Origin: Deltaproteobacteria bacterium
GTDB lineage: Bacteria > Desulfobacterota > Desulfovibrionia > Desulfovibrionales > Desulfomicrobiaceae
DNA: 64,000 bases
Assembly (NCBI GenBank): GCA_009929795.1
Contig: RZZR01000002.1
Coordinates: forward strand, 1-64,000
Reading direction: 5' to 3'
Under the pieces are notes generated by a model that worked only from the letters and a program-made list of their open reading frames with translations, was not told where the DNA came from and did no database searches. A program made the position numbers and the translations under genes. Shown here piece by piece: positions 37,506 through 47,363 of this stretch (positions are counted from its first letter, which is position 1; each line of letters begins with the position of its first letter).

Positions 37506-38068
37506 GTCGCCCCCTGCTCTTTGGAGAGGACCTCCACGGTCAGATTCTCATTGGTGAAGACGCAGATTTCCGCAGCGATGGCCATGGAAGAACGGACGAT
37601 CTCCTCGTTGCTGAGGCCAGTATGTCGGAGAAGGGCCCTGGCCGAGGCCAGGGCGTAGGCCCCCCCGGAGCCGATGGCCCCGACCCCGTCGTCTGGCTCA
37701 ATGACATCCCCGGTTCCAGACAGAATCAGGATGGTGTCCGCGTCAGCCACCAGAAGCAGCGCCTCGAGCCTGCGCAGGTATTTGTCCATACGCCAAGTCT
37801 TGGCCATTTCCACGCTGGCCCGGACCAGGTTGCCCCGAAATTCTTCCAGCTTGGCCTCGAATCGCTCGAACAGGGTGAAGGCGTCGGCCGTGGCACCGGC
37901 GAATCCGGCCAGAATACGATCCTTGTGCAATCGCCGAACCTTCTTGGCCCTGTGTTTCATGACCACGCTCTGGCCCAGGGTCACCTGGCCGTCACCGGCC
38001 ATGGCCACACCGGCCTCGGTCTTCACGGCCAGAATGGTGGTTCCTCGTAATGAATCAAGCACTATCAT
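37502..38068 (-). CDS. hslV: HslUV protease peptidase subunit
   Basis: A 188-residue proteasome-like peptidase. The catalytic Thr is Thr10 in [20 protein letters not shown], so a short propeptide must be removed, as in ClpQ-type proteins. [20 protein letters not shown] is the usual conserved core. GAGGAG directly abuts the ATG at 38068, while a GTG at 38062 is six bases from it, so translation may really begin at the GTG and give a propeptide two residues shorter. The exported Cache gene ends 38 bases upstream. Confidence 0.95.
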   Translation of the reverse strand: MIVLDSLRGTTILAVKTEAGVAMAGDGQVTLGQSVVMKHRAKKVRRLHKDRILAGFAGATADAFTLFERFEAKLEEFRGNLVRASVEMAKTWRMDKYLRRLEALLLVADADTILILSGTGDVIEPDDGVGAIGSGGAYALASARALLRHTGLSNEEIVRSSMAIAAEICVFTNENLTVEVLSKEQGAT

Positions 38069-38106
38069 CTCCTCGTTGTCTCGTGGTAACTCTTTGCCTC
38101 ATATGG

Positions 38107-39603
38107 CTAGAGAATCGATTCCATCGCCCGGCCGAGGTTCACGCCATGATCGAGACCCTGATGGCGAATCTGGCCTTCATCCGTTTTCCAGGTGACCAGC
38201 ACTTCCGGAGCGACGTAGTCAAGGGACATGACGCCTGCTTTGGCCCCGGCTTCGCAGAGGACATTAATCTGGGAAAGAAGAAACCCCTGAAGGAGTAGCC
38301 TGTCCACGATGTTCCCTAAACATCTGGTGTGGGGTGCGACGACCACCAGAACCACTGCATGCTTCTCGCAGGGATAGAGATCGAAACTCTGCATCCTCTT
38401 GGTGATTTGCGACAATAAATCCGTCGCTTCGCCCCCGCAAGTCCTGTCCAGGGGCGTAATGTGGCCCAGATAGCCGAATCGGCCCGGCACAAAGGCTCCG
38501 AACCCAGTACAGGTCGAGATGCCGGTGGTCTGCAGCAATTCACCGCTGGTGGCCTTCAAGAATTCGTCCATTTCCACTCGCAGCACGGCCCGGTCATTGC
38601 CGCATGCCCCCTGAGCCACGGCTTCCTTGGATCTCCTACTCGTCACAATTTTTTGCAACTCGTCGATGTAATAATGGCCGTGGGCCTGATATTCCCTGGT
38701 GACAATCTCGTCCCTGTCCACCTTGGCCACCACCAGCCACCGGGTGCCCATAAACTCGAAGACCTCGAAGGAGGTCAGGGCCCTGACGCCCCGATAGTCC
38801 GTCACTTCAATGCCTCCGCTTCCCTGCTTGAACTTGGCCTTGATGTTTTTGTCATCCAGGTGCTTTTCAAGAACGGTCGATTCGCTACAGAAATACGAAT
38901 CGGTCAACATGAGCCCCTGCCGATTCACCAGGAAGGTCTCTCCGGTAGACCAGGCGCCCTCGGTCCCGGAGAACAGGGAATTGATCTTGGCTCCAGCGCA
39001 GCGCAGAGCCAACCAACCCAGAAGCCGTCCGTTTCTGGAAATCGGCTCGACGAAAAAGGCGGCCACTTCGGCCGTGGGCTCTCTCCTGTGGAAGTCGACG
39101 AAAACTCCGGTGGTCGGCTTTCTGGCTAGGCAATTGCCCAGGGGAGAATCGGGGTCCACCACCTGGGCCGGAGCCTCCCCGGTACTCGTCCGCTTGCGGA
39201 TGGAATGGGCAAGTCTGCCCTCGAGGGTCAGAAACATGATGTCCTGAAAGGCATAATACCTTTCCAGGGCGTAGGCGTCGACTTGGGACCGGAGCGTGGA
39301 GACGTTCGCAGCCAGGGATTCCGGAAACTCGTTCCTGGCCTCTAGATACTGCCGACTGATATCGAAGAAGGCGACCAAATATTCATCGACGGCGGCCTCC
39401 CTGGCTAAGCCACGAAGGCGTCCCATGAGACGAGCCAGGCCGTCGGACTTTTCCTGCCGGATGTAGTCGAGACCGATGAAGGCCCAGTCAAGGGGATTCC
39501 GGGCGGCCGAGGCCGCAGGAGCGAGTCCCAGCCCCAGGCCGTAAAGGCTCAACGCTCCGAGAAAAAACCACCGAAAACGAGCCTGGCCAATCATCACGAT
39601 CAC
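38107..39603 (-). CDS. Exported Cache-like sensor with CheD-like C-terminal domain
   Basis: A 498-residue protein with a GTG start at 39603 behind AGGAGG. The N-terminus FRWFFLGALSLYGLGLGLAP ending in ASA looks like a cleavable signal peptide; no second transmembrane segment is seen, so the whole protein should be periplasmic. Residues about 40-330 have the helix-plus-PAS-like layout of double Cache ligand-binding domains (GTRWLVVAKVDRDEIV is a typical end). Residues about 345-480 (TTGISTCTGFGAFVPGRFGY, LGHITPLDR, VVVAPHTRCLGNIVDRLL) resemble the CheD fold with its Cys and His, an uncertain call. Without a kinase or methyl-accepting part its output is unknown. Confidence 0.65.
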   Translation of the reverse strand: MIVMIGQARFRWFFLGALSLYGLGLGLAPAASAARNPLDWAFIGLDYIRQEKSDGLARLMGRLRGLAREAAVDEYLVAFFDISRQYLEARNEFPESLAANVSTLRSQVDAYALERYYAFQDIMFLTLEGRLAHSIRKRTSTGEAPAQVVDPDSPLGNCLARKPTTGVFVDFHRREPTAEVAAFFVEPISRNGRLLGWLALRCAGAKINSLFSGTEGAWSTGETFLVNRQGLMLTDSYFCSESTVLEKHLDDKNIKAKFKQGSGGIEVTDYRGVRALTSFEVFEFMGTRWLVVAKVDRDEIVTREYQAHGHYYIDELQKIVTSRRSKEAVAQGACGNDRAVLRVEMDEFLKATSGELLQTTGISTCTGFGAFVPGRFGYLGHITPLDRTCGGEATDLLSQITKRMQSFDLYPCEKHAVVLVVVAPHTRCLGNIVDRLLLQGFLLSQINVLCEAGAKAGVMSLDYVAPEVLVTWKTDEGQIRHQGLDHGVNLGRAMESIL

Positions 39604-39667
39604 AGATCCTCCTGTAAGGGAACGAGTCAGGGCGACACCATATCACAAGGGCCGCTGCGGGAAACGG

Positions 39668-39844
39668 CTTGACTTTTCTGAGGATGAGAGTCAAGTGTCG
39701 GCACATGATTTTAATCCTTCAGGCCACGCCCTGCGCGACTTTTTGCCTTTATGGCCGGTTCGCCGGGAGGCTCCTGGCCGGACACTAGACGCAAAATACG
39801 CCGAGGGAACAGGCTATGGACTCGTAGGTTCGTGGCCTGTTTTT
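39668..39844 (+). promoter_or_regulatory. Leader with hairpins upstream of paaK
   Basis: The 275-base gap before paaK holds two inverted repeats. CTTGACT/AGTCAAG (39668-39674 and 39689-39695) could be an operator. AACAGGC/GCCTGTT (39808-39814 and 39835-39841) is followed by a run of T, resembling an attenuator-type terminator about 35 bases before the gene. No known riboswitch fold is recognised. Confidence 0.35.
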
Positions 39845-39878
39845 CATTATTTCACATAACGGAACCGGGAGGGATACG

Positions 39879-41186
39879 ATGATCCATGACGTTCGGACCG
39901 AGACCCTGCCCAGGGACGACCTGGCATCCCTGCAACTCAGAAGGCTGCGCAACCTGGCCGAACGGGTGTACTACAACGTACCGTTCTACCGCCAGAAATT
40001 CGACGAGAAGGGATTGCGCCCCGAGCACGTCGCCTCCCTGGAAGACATTCGCCATCTGCCCTTCACCGAAAAGCAGGACCTGCGAAACAACTACCCCTAC
40101 GGCATGTTTGCCGTACCCAGGGACAACGTGGTCCGCATCCACGCCTCGTCGGGAACCACCGGCAAGGCCACCGTGGTCGGCTATACCCAACGCGACGTGG
40201 ACAACTGGGCCGAACTCATGGCCCGGAGCTTCATGTCCTGCGGAGTCACACGCCAGGACATGGTTCACAACGCCTACGGCTACGGCCTGTTCACCGGCGG
40301 TCTTGGGGCCCATTACGGAGCCGAACGGCTGGGCGCGACCATCATCCCCATCTCCGGGGGCGGGACCCGGCGTCAGGCCATGCTCATGAAGGATTTCGGG
40401 TCAACGGTCCTCTGCTGCACCCCGTCCTACAGCATCCACCTCCACGAGGTCATCGAGACCTCGGGCATGCGGCCGGAAGATCTGAAGCTCAGGATCGGCA
40501 TCTTCGGGGCCGAGCCCTGGAGCGAGGAGATGCGCATCGACATCCAGAAACTCTTCAGCATCAAGGCTTACGACATCTACGGGCTGTCGGAGATCATGGG
40601 TCCCGGAGTGGCCATTGAGTGTCAGGAGGCCCAGGAAGGCCTGCACATCTGGGAGGATCACTTCTATCCGGAGATCATTGATCCCAAGACCGGCGAGGTC
40701 CTTCGTCCCGGTGAAATCGGTGAACTGGTCATCACCACCTTGACCAAGGAGGCCATTCCCCTGATTCGCTACCGGACCCGGGACATCACCACCCTGGTAA
40801 CCGCGCCGTGCAAATGCGGCCGGACTCATCACCGCATCCGCAGAATCATGGGCCGCAGCGACGACATGCTCATCATTCGCGGGGTGAACGTCTTCCCCTC
40901 CCAGATCGAGGCTATCCTTCTTGAGACCGAGGGACTGACCCCGCACTACCAGCTCATCATCAGCCGCTCCGGGGCCATGGACAATTTGGAGGTCCGGGTC
41001 GAGGTCGATGAACGGCTCTTTTCTGACGAGATCAAGCATCTGCAGCGGATCGAAAAAAAGATCCAGGGCAACATCAAGGAATTTTTGGGCGTGACGGCCA
41101 AAATCAGCCTGGTGGAACCTAGGTCCATCGCCCGGTCCGAGGGCAAGGCCCAACGCATCGTCGACAACCGGCACCAACCATCGTAG
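39879..41186 (+). CDS. paaK: Phenylacetate-CoA ligase family protein
   Basis: A 435-residue adenylate-forming enzyme behind a GGGAGGG site. [20 protein letters not shown] is the AMP-binding loop, [20 protein letters not shown] and [12 protein letters not shown] are later core motifs, and [20 protein letters not shown] opens the mobile C-terminal domain. It activates an aryl acid such as phenylacetate to its CoA thioester. In anaerobes this gene often accompanies an ACT protein and indolepyruvate oxidoreductase for aromatic amino-acid breakdown; only the ACT gene is next to it here. Confidence 0.94.
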   Translation: MIHDVRTETLPRDDLASLQLRRLRNLAERVYYNVPFYRQKFDEKGLRPEHVASLEDIRHLPFTEKQDLRNNYPYGMFAVPRDNVVRIHASSGTTGKATVVGYTQRDVDNWAELMARSFMSCGVTRQDMVHNAYGYGLFTGGLGAHYGAERLGATIIPISGGGTRRQAMLMKDFGSTVLCCTPSYSIHLHEVIETSGMRPEDLKLRIGIFGAEPWSEEMRIDIQKLFSIKAYDIYGLSEIMGPGVAIECQEAQEGLHIWEDHFYPEIIDPKTGEVLRPGEIGELVITTLTKEAIPLIRYRTRDITTLVTAPCKCGRTHHRIRRIMGRSDDMLIIRGVNVFPSQIEAILLETEGLTPHYQLIISRSGAMDNLEVRVEVDERLFSDEIKHLQRIEKKIQGNIKEFLGVTAKISLVEPRSIARSEGKAQRIVDNRHQPS

Positions 41187-41201
41187 TCAGGGAAATCGGC
41201 T

Positions 41202-41228
41202 GCGGGCCAGCCGCTCTTGGCGGCCCGC
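41202..41228 (+). other. Intercistronic hairpin paaK-ACT
   Basis: GCGGGCC (41202-41208) pairs with GGCCCGC (41222-41228) around a GC-rich 13-base loop in the 80-base gap between the two genes. There is no T tract, so a role in mRNA stability or partial termination is more likely than full termination. Confidence 0.5.
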
Positions 41229-41266
41229 CACGAGAGCATCACCATAAATCGACGGGAGAGGTCGAC

Positions 41267-41698
41267 ATGAAAGTTGAACAAATATCCGTTTTTCTCGAAA
41301 ACCGGGCCGGCCGTCTGGAAGAGGTGACCCGAATCCTGTCCGAGACCGGGGTCAGCATCCGGGCCCTGTCCCTGGCCGACACCTCGGATTTTGGCATTTT
41401 GCGGCTCATCGTCAGCGACCATGAAAAGGCCAAGGAGGTCCTCAAGTCCAATGGGTTCACTGTCGGACGGACCAATGTCGTGGCCGTGGAGGTCGAGGAC
41501 CGGCCGGGCGGACTGCATCGCATCCTGTCCGTTCTGAACCAGAACGGCATTAACGTCGAGTACATGTACGCCTTTGTCCAGCAAAGCGGCAAGAACGCCG
41601 TGCTCATCTTCCGCTTCGACCGTACCGACCAGGCCCTTGAAATCCTGCAAAAGAACGGCATCCGCATCCTGCCCGGATCGGAAGTCTACACATTGTAA
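41267..41698 (+). CDS. Tandem ACT domain amino-acid-binding protein
   Basis: A 143-residue protein of two ACT domains. The first begins [20 protein letters not shown], and the second begins [20 protein letters not shown]; both have the typical Gly-containing ligand turn between strand and helix. Such stand-alone ACT proteins bind amino acids and are regularly found next to paaK in deltaproteobacteria and archaea. A regulatory role over the ligase or transport genes is inferred from position. Confidence 0.9.
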   Translation: MKVEQISVFLENRAGRLEEVTRILSETGVSIRALSLADTSDFGILRLIVSDHEKAKEVLKSNGFTVGRTNVVAVEVEDRPGGLHRILSVLNQNGINVEYMYAFVQQSGKNAVLIFRFDRTDQALEILQKNGIRILPGSEVYTL

Positions 41699-41718
41699 AC
41701 CTTCCACCGGAGGACACC

Positions 41719-42921
41719 ATGCGCTTGAAAACCATGTTCGGTATTTTTCTCGTTTTGGCTCTCTTTGGCTGCGGATCAGGTGACAAGGCCGAGGACCAGG
41801 CCCAACAGCCCGCGACCCAGCAGGAAAAACAGGCCGAAGCCCAGAAGGCGGAACCTGCCAAGGCCCCCCTGCGCATCGGAGCCGTGCTTCGGCTCTCCAA
41901 GGGAGCTTCCGACGGCATCCCGGCCAAGCACGGCATCGAGATCGCCGTGGACATGATCAACGCCAAGGGCGGAATCAACGGCCGCAACCTCGAAATCCTC
42001 TACTACGACAGCAAAGACGACGCCACAACGGCCGTCAACGCCGTGCAGAAGCTCATCTCGGTGGACAAGGTTCCGGCCATCATCGGGCCCATGATGAGCG
42101 GCAACGTCCTGGCCGCCGCGCCCCTGTGCAACCGCGACCAGGTGGTTTTGATCACACCCACCGGAACCTCTCCCAAGATCAGCGAGGCCGGAGAATTCGT
42201 CTTCCGGATCTGCAGCCGGATCGACATGCAGGCCATGGCCCTTGTGAACAAGGCTCTGGCCATGGCCGACAAGCCGCAGCCCACCGTGGCCATCGTTTAC
42301 AGCAACGAGCCCTACGGCAAGGGCTGTCTGATGCTCTTTGAAAAATATCTTGCCGAGGCCAACATCACCCCGGCCGCGGTGGAGTCCTTCCAGGTCGGCG
42401 ACAAGGACTTCCAGTCCCAATTGACCAAGCTCGTGCCCATCAATCCGGACCTCCTCTTCTTCCCCGGCTACCTCCAGGAAACCGCCCCACTTCTCAGCCA
42501 GGCCCGGAACATGGGGCTGACCGGTCTGAGCGTGGGTGTGTTCGGAGACATGGCTCCGCTCTACATCGAGCTGGCCGGACCGGCCGCCGAGAACCACATC
42601 ATCGCCGGCGAATACGACCAGGACGTCCAGTCGCCTCAGAATCTGGAATTCGTGGCCCGCTACGAGACCAAGCTCAAGGCCGAGCCCAACGCCCCGAACA
42701 ACATCATGTTCGCGGCGCTGACCTTCGACTCCGTGAACATCCTGGCCAAGGCCTTGGAATCCGGTGCGACAACCGGACCGGAAATCCAGAAATTCATGGC
42801 CGGCATCATCGACTTTGAAGGCGTGACCGGAAGTCTCGGCTTCGACGAGAACGGTGACGTCCAAAAGGGAGGCATCGCCCTCTTCCAGGTCAAGGACGGA
42901 GCCTACCACAAGGTCCACTAG
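41719..42921 (+). CDS. livK: Branched-chain-amino-acid-type ABC binding lipoprotein
   Basis: A 400-residue extracytoplasmic binding protein. The lipobox LALFGC places the lipidated cysteine at residue 18, followed by an Ala/Gln/Glu/Lys-rich linker (about 19-48). The Leu/Ile/Val-binding fold begins at LRIGAVLRLSKGASDG, with GIEIAVDMINAKGGINGRNL and YSNEPYGKGCLMLFEKYLAE as further family segments. Next to paaK and an ACT gene, the ligand could be an aromatic amino acid or aryl acid rather than leucine. Confidence 0.92.
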   Translation: MRLKTMFGIFLVLALFGCGSGDKAEDQAQQPATQQEKQAEAQKAEPAKAPLRIGAVLRLSKGASDGIPAKHGIEIAVDMINAKGGINGRNLEILYYDSKDDATTAVNAVQKLISVDKVPAIIGPMMSGNVLAAAPLCNRDQVVLITPTGTSPKISEAGEFVFRICSRIDMQAMALVNKALAMADKPQPTVAIVYSNEPYGKGCLMLFEKYLAEANITPAAVESFQVGDKDFQSQLTKLVPINPDLLFFPGYLQETAPLLSQARNMGLTGLSVGVFGDMAPLYIELAGPAAENHIIAGEYDQDVQSPQNLEFVARYETKLKAEPNAPNNIMFAALTFDSVNILAKALESGATTGPEIQKFMAGIIDFEGVTGSLGFDENGDVQKGGIALFQVKDGAYHKVH

Positions 42922-42931
42922 CAAAGACACG

Positions 42932-42963
42932 CGGCGGGCGGTTCCCATCGGACCCGCCCGCCG
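42932..42963 (+). other. Intercistronic hairpin livK-livH
   Basis: CGGCGGGCGG (42932-42941) pairs perfectly with CCGCCCGCCG (42954-42963), 10 base pairs with a 12-base loop, in the 51-base gap. Such structures after binding-protein genes usually protect the upstream message and lower permease expression. No T tract follows. Confidence 0.6.
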
Positions 42964-42972
42964 ACAAATACC

Positions 42973-43839
42973 ATGCTCCTTCAACAAATCGTCAACGGCC
43001 TCGTGGCCGGATCGGCCTACGCCCTCATCGCTCTGGGCTACGCCCTGATCTATGGAGTCCTCGGCCTCATCAACCTGGCCCAGGGTGAGCTCTATATGGC
43101 CGGGGCCTTCGGTCTGTGGATGGGCGTGGCCTGGCTGGGCCTTCCCCTGTCCTGGTCAGTGGCCCTGGGGCTGGCCCTGGCCGGCATCGTCGGCCTGGGC
43201 ATGGAACGGGCCGTTTTCCGGCCCCTGCGCCAGCGCCATCCCCTCATCCCCATGCTGGCCGCCATCGGCCTGTCCATCATCCTCCAATCGGCCGCCCTCC
43301 TGGTCTTTGGACCCGACACCAAGCCCTTTCCCCTGACCCTGTCCCCCACGGTCTGGGATTTCGGGCTATTCAGGATCTCGTCCCTGCAGGCCCTGCTCTT
43401 CGGATCGGCCATTCTGCTCATGTCCGGGCTGATCTGGTTCGTCAAATACTCCAAGATGGGCAAAGCCCTCCAGGCCGTAGCCCTGGACATGGAAGCTGCA
43501 CGGATCGTCGGCGTCCGGCCGGAAACCATCGTGGCCCTGGCCTTTGTTATCGGGGCCATGCTCTCGGGCGCGGCCGGAATGATGATGGCCGCCTACTACA
43601 ACGCCACCTATCCCTACATGGGTGTCTTGACCGGCCTCAAGGGATTCTGCGCCGCCGTCCTCGGCGGGGCCGGATCCATCCCCGGGGCCATTGTCGGCGG
43701 TCTCCTCCTCGGCCTGGCCGAAAACCTTGGCGCAGCCTACATTTCATCGGGGTTCAAAGACGCCTTTGCCTTCGCCCTGCTGGTCTTAATCCTGCTCGTC
43801 CGGCCCTCGGGATTGCTGGGCAAACCACGACATTCGTAG
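42973..43839 (+). CDS. livH: Branched-chain amino acid ABC transporter permease
   Basis: A 288-residue LivH-type permease with about eight hydrophobic segments. LLQQIVNGLVAGSAYALIAL is the classic N-terminus; GKALQAVALDMEAARIVGV is the coupling loop and LGGAGSIPGAIVGGLLLGLA the conserved C-terminal segment. A LivM partner and LivG/LivF ATPases are needed for function, but the next gene is the convergent phoU, so the set is incomplete here. Confidence 0.93.
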   Translation: MLLQQIVNGLVAGSAYALIALGYALIYGVLGLINLAQGELYMAGAFGLWMGVAWLGLPLSWSVALGLALAGIVGLGMERAVFRPLRQRHPLIPMLAAIGLSIILQSAALLVFGPDTKPFPLTLSPTVWDFGLFRISSLQALLFGSAILLMSGLIWFVKYSKMGKALQAVALDMEAARIVGVRPETIVALAFVIGAMLSGAAGMMMAAYYNATYPYMGVLTGLKGFCAAVLGGAGSIPGAIVGGLLLGLAENLGAAYISSGFKDAFAFALLVLILLVRPSGLLGKPRHS

Positions 43840-43904
43840 CGGGCAGATTGTCTTCCGCTTCCAGGCGGGGCAAGGAAACTGGCCGCCACGTCCTATCCCA
43901 GACA

Positions 43905-43942
43905 TGAAAAAAGGGCGCCCCGGCCAGACCCGGGATCGCCCT
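43905..43942 (-). terminator. Terminator of the pst-pho operon
   Basis: On the minus strand AGGGCG (43942-43937) and CGCCCT (43917-43912), with a further CCGG pairing inside, are followed by a TTTTTT run. It lies 27 bases after the phoU stop. Facing livH on the plus strand there is no T tract, so it acts mainly on the leftward operon. Confidence 0.8.
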
Positions 43943-43968
43943 GATTCAATTTGATCTTCAGATCGCCT

Positions 43969-44643
43969 TCAACGCTGATCAAAATTGACCTTATGTTTGA
44001 TGTTGATCCCCCGGGTCATGAAGTAGACATTCTCGGCAATGTTGGTCGAAAGATCGGCGATTCGCTCGAAACGCCGGACAATGATCACGTTGTGGACCGA
44101 GCGCTCAATGGCAGGCGTCTCCTGAATCATGAATTCGATGATCTTCTTGACAATGCGGTGGTTCAGGACGTCGACCTCGCTGTCCATCTTGGGGATGCTC
44201 ACGGCCAGATCCTGATCCTGCTCGTTGAAACATTGCTCGGCCTTGCGGAGCATAATCTGGGCTTTCTGGGCCATGAAGGTCAGATCCTGGTAGTACGAGA
44301 GACGGGGGCGGTTGCCGATGATCATGACCCGCTCGGCCACATTCGCGGCCTCGTCCGCGATCCGCTCTAGGTCGCTCGAAATCCGCATGCACCCGACAAT
44401 GAATCGAAGGTCCTTGGCCACCGGACATTCCAGGGCCAGGATCCTCAGGCAATACTCGTCGATCTCGCTTTCCAGATCATTGATCAGTTCGTCCCCTTCC
44501 ACGACCTCCTCGGCCAAAAACTCGTCCATTTCCGTATAGGCTTTGATGCTCCGGTCCACGGATCGGTCGACCATGGCGAACATGTTCAGCATCTTGAGCT
44601 TGAGGCCCCTGAGACCTTCCTGAAGGTGGGTCGCCTTTTCCAT
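43969..44643 (-). CDS. phoU: Phosphate signalling protein PhoU
   Basis: A 224-residue protein from the ATG at 44643, which has AAGGA upstream. Two three-helix bundles carry the metal-binding repeats SSDLERIADEAANVAERV and VRRFERIADLSTNIAENV. PhoU links the Pst transporter to PhoR and prevents Pho activation when phosphate is plentiful. It is the last gene of the operon. Confidence 0.95.
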   Translation of the reverse strand: MEKATHLQEGLRGLKLKMLNMFAMVDRSVDRSIKAYTEMDEFLAEEVVEGDELINDLESEIDEYCLRILALECPVAKDLRFIVGCMRISSDLERIADEAANVAERVMIIGNRPRLSYYQDLTFMAQKAQIMLRKAEQCFNEQDQDLAVSIPKMDSEVDVLNHRIVKKIIEFMIQETPAIERSVHNVIIVRRFERIADLSTNIAENVYFMTRGINIKHKVNFDQR

Positions 44644-44719
44644 ATCACGTCCTTGTCTGTTCAAGAGTTGATGATCCGGCCCAATCGAGCGTCGAGAAAA
44701 CCCCTTGTCTGACGAAACT

Positions 44720-45484
44720 CTAACCGAAACGGCCGGTGATGTATTCCTCGGTCTGCTTCTGATCAGGCTTGGTGAATATCTTTTCCGTCGGATTCGTCTC
44801 GATCAGTCGTCCCATGTAGAAGAAGGCTGTGAAGTCCGAGACCCGGGCCGCCTGCTGCATGTTGTGGGTCACAATGATGATCGTGAACCTGGTCTTCAAT
44901 TCGTGGATGAGTTCCTCGATCTTTTGAGTAGCGATGGGATCGAGAGCGGAAGCCGGCTCATCCATGAGCAGGACCTCGGGCTCCACGGCCACGGCCCGGG
45001 CGATGCACAGACGCTGCTGCTGCCCGCCCGAAAGTCCCAAGGCACTCTCGTGCAGTCGGTCCTTGACCTCGTCCCACAGGGCTGAAATCTTGAGACTCGT
45101 CTCGACCCGCTCGGCTATGACGGCCTTGTTGCGATCCCCGTTAACCCGGAGCCCATAGGCTACGTTCTCGAAAATGGTCTTGGGGAATGGATTTGGCTTC
45201 TGAAAGACCATGCCGACTTTTCTCCGCAAATCGACCACGTCCAGGGATGGCGCGTAGATGTCCTGGCCGTCCAGGGCCAGAAGCCCCTGAATTCGGGTCC
45301 CGGGAATGAGATCGTTCATCCGGTTGATGCAGCGCAAGAACGTGCTCTTGCCGCATCCCGACGGTCCGATCAGGGCCGTGACCCGATTGGCCAGGAAATC
45401 CATGCTGATATCCAGCAGAGCATGGAAATCGGAATAATAGAAATCCAGATTCTTGGATTGGAGCTTGATGACTGAATTGTCCAC
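44720..45484 (-). CDS. pstB: Phosphate ABC transporter ATPase
   Basis: A 254-residue ATPase starting with GTG at 45484, which shares one base with the phoR stop (TAGTG). Walker A is [12 protein letters not shown], the PstB-specific [20 protein letters not shown] follows, then [16 protein letters not shown] and [12 protein letters not shown]. It powers high-affinity phosphate import. Coupling to phoR is unusual relative to the pstSCAB order of enterics. Confidence 0.96.
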   Translation of the reverse strand: MDNSVIKLQSKNLDFYYSDFHALLDISMDFLANRVTALIGPSGCGKSTFLRCINRMNDLIPGTRIQGLLALDGQDIYAPSLDVVDLRRKVGMVFQKPNPFPKTIFENVAYGLRVNGDRNKAVIAERVETSLKISALWDEVKDRLHESALGLSGGQQQRLCIARAVAVEPEVLLMDEPASALDPIATQKIEELIHELKTRFTIIIVTHNMQQAARVSDFTAFFYMGRLIETNPTEKIFTKPDQKQTEEYITGRFG

Positions 45485-47307
45485 TAGAGGCTTCCTTTTT
45501 CGCCGCTGGATGCGGCTGATGGCAGTTCAAAATGGAACACACTCCCATGGCTCATGCCGGGGGCGGGGCTCTCGACCCAGATTCGTCCGCCGTGATTGAG
45601 AACGATGTGCCGGCAGATGGCCAGTCCCAGGCCTGTTCCGGGAACATCCCGGCTTCGATGCTTTTCCACCCGGTAGAATCGTTCAAAGACCCGGTGCAGG
45701 TCGGACGTTGGAATCCCCGGGCCGTTGTCCGTAACGGCAACCTCGACCATGTCCCCGTCAGCGACGATTTCAATCCGGATACGCCCGGACTGCTCAGGGA
45801 CATACTTGACGGCATTGCCGATGAGATTGACCAGAACCTGGACCAGCTGGTCAAAATCGGCCCAGACAGATTTCTGGCCCTGGACGATTCGCAGATCAAC
45901 GGACACGGCCTTGGCCTCCACCTGGGGCTGACAGATCTTGAGGGCGCTGTAAGCGGCCGAATACAAATCCACCTCTCTCCGGTCCGGCTCAATCTCGCCC
46001 GATTCATACTTGGCCAGGGCCAGGAGGTCGCCGAGCATCTGATTCATGATGTCGGCGTTCTTGAGGATGATGCCCAGAAACGACTGGAGGTCCTCGCCTT
46101 CGCATTCCGGCAGGCTTTGCAGGGTCTCGGCGTAGCCTTTGATGGACGTCAATGGAGTCCGGAGTTCGTGGGAGACATTGCCGACGAAATCCTTGCGCAT
46201 GTTCTCGGCCCGTTTGATCTCGCTGACGTCGTGAAAGACGACCACGGCCCCAAGATCCTTGTACCCGTGCAAGGGAACGATGTTCACGTCGAAGTAGGCC
46301 CCCGCGTTGGTTTTAACGACCAGGGACACGGTCCTGTTCGATCCCTCGTCAAAGCCCGTCTCCTGGATCAAGGCGCAGGCGTCCTGAAGTTCTGGAATCA
46401 GGGTCGCCTCCAAGGGGGACAATCCGGGCTGGGCCTCCAGCCTAGGAAATATCCGCTGCAAGGACTGGTTGCTGCCCACGACCCGCATCTGGTCGTCGAG
46501 TATCATGACTCCTTCCCGCATACCGTTGAACACGGCCTCCAGTTCCACTTTCTGTCTGGTGATGGTCGAAATATTTTCCCCGATGTTCTGGGCCAGATAG
46601 TTGACCGCTTTGACCAGGGGGACGAATTCCGGCGATGGGACGTCCCGGATCCGCTTGTCGTAGTCTCCGGCCCCGATGGCAAGAACATTGTCCACGACCT
46701 GACGCAGGGAAGACAGGACCCTGTTCATCAGCACCCCCGTCAGGACAAAAAAGATCAGAAGGCTCGCGGCCATGAAGCCGAGCATGCTTCTGTTCATTCG
46801 CTCGAGGATGTCGTTCGTCTCGGCATAAGGCACAGCCACCCGAAGAATGCCAGCCGGAATACCGTCCAAGGAATCCAGAGGCCTGGCGGCGTAGATCAGG
46901 TTTTTGTCCAGGGTCCCGCTGTAACGGATGGCGATTCCGGTGCCCGTTTGCCTGGCCTGAACCACTTCCGGCCTGGTGGCATGGTTGTCCAGAACGGCGA
47001 TCTGATCCATGTTCAAGCCGGAATCGGCCACGACCTCGCCTCCGGCGGCGATGTAGGTCACCCGGATGCCGGTGGCCTCGCCTAGTTTAGCGAGCTTCCG
47101 GTTCAAGTCCTCAGGCCCGGCAAACGGACTCCGCGTCTCCAGGGTGGCTACGGCGAGATCAAGATGCGTCGTGGCCGAATTCAGCGCCTCCCGTTCCAGG
47201 GCGGACCTGAAGGTTTGGGCGTAGAACAGGTATGGCCCCAAAAGCGAGGTGACCAGGATCAGGCTGAACCCGACCATCAGCTTGGTCTGCATAGAAAAAC
47301 GTTTCAT
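45484..47307 (-). CDS. phoR: Phosphate-regulon sensor histidine kinase
   Basis: A 607-residue membrane kinase. Two transmembrane helices (about 10-30 and 175-200) flank a periplasmic region of about 145 residues, followed by HAMP, a PAS domain ([20 protein letters not shown]) and HisKA with His380 in [17 protein letters not shown]. HATPase_c has [19 protein letters not shown] and [13 protein letters not shown]. The periplasmic part is much larger than in E. coli PhoR. It lies between phoB and pstB in the operon. Confidence 0.93.
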   Translation of the reverse strand: MKRFSMQTKLMVGFSLILVTSLLGPYLFYAQTFRSALEREALNSATTHLDLAVATLETRSPFAGPEDLNRKLAKLGEATGIRVTYIAAGGEVVADSGLNMDQIAVLDNHATRPEVVQARQTGTGIAIRYSGTLDKNLIYAARPLDSLDGIPAGILRVAVPYAETNDILERMNRSMLGFMAASLLIFFVLTGVLMNRVLSSLRQVVDNVLAIGAGDYDKRIRDVPSPEFVPLVKAVNYLAQNIGENISTITRQKVELEAVFNGMREGVMILDDQMRVVGSNQSLQRIFPRLEAQPGLSPLEATLIPELQDACALIQETGFDEGSNRTVSLVVKTNAGAYFDVNIVPLHGYKDLGAVVVFHDVSEIKRAENMRKDFVGNVSHELRTPLTSIKGYAETLQSLPECEGEDLQSFLGIILKNADIMNQMLGDLLALAKYESGEIEPDRREVDLYSAAYSALKICQPQVEAKAVSVDLRIVQGQKSVWADFDQLVQVLVNLIGNAVKYVPEQSGRIRIEIVADGDMVEVAVTDNGPGIPTSDLHRVFERFYRVEKHRSRDVPGTGLGLAICRHIVLNHGGRIWVESPAPGMSHGSVFHFELPSAASSGEKGSL

Positions 47308-47363
47308 TCGTGATTTCGTCCTTGATGGGCAAGGCTTCTTGCCGCCCTGCCCGGTGACGGTTC

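Noticed and set aside
39604-39878. T-box or tRNA-like element upstream of paaK
   Set aside because: No T-box consensus, no cloverleaf and no complementary anticodon loop can be drawn; only simple hairpins are visible.
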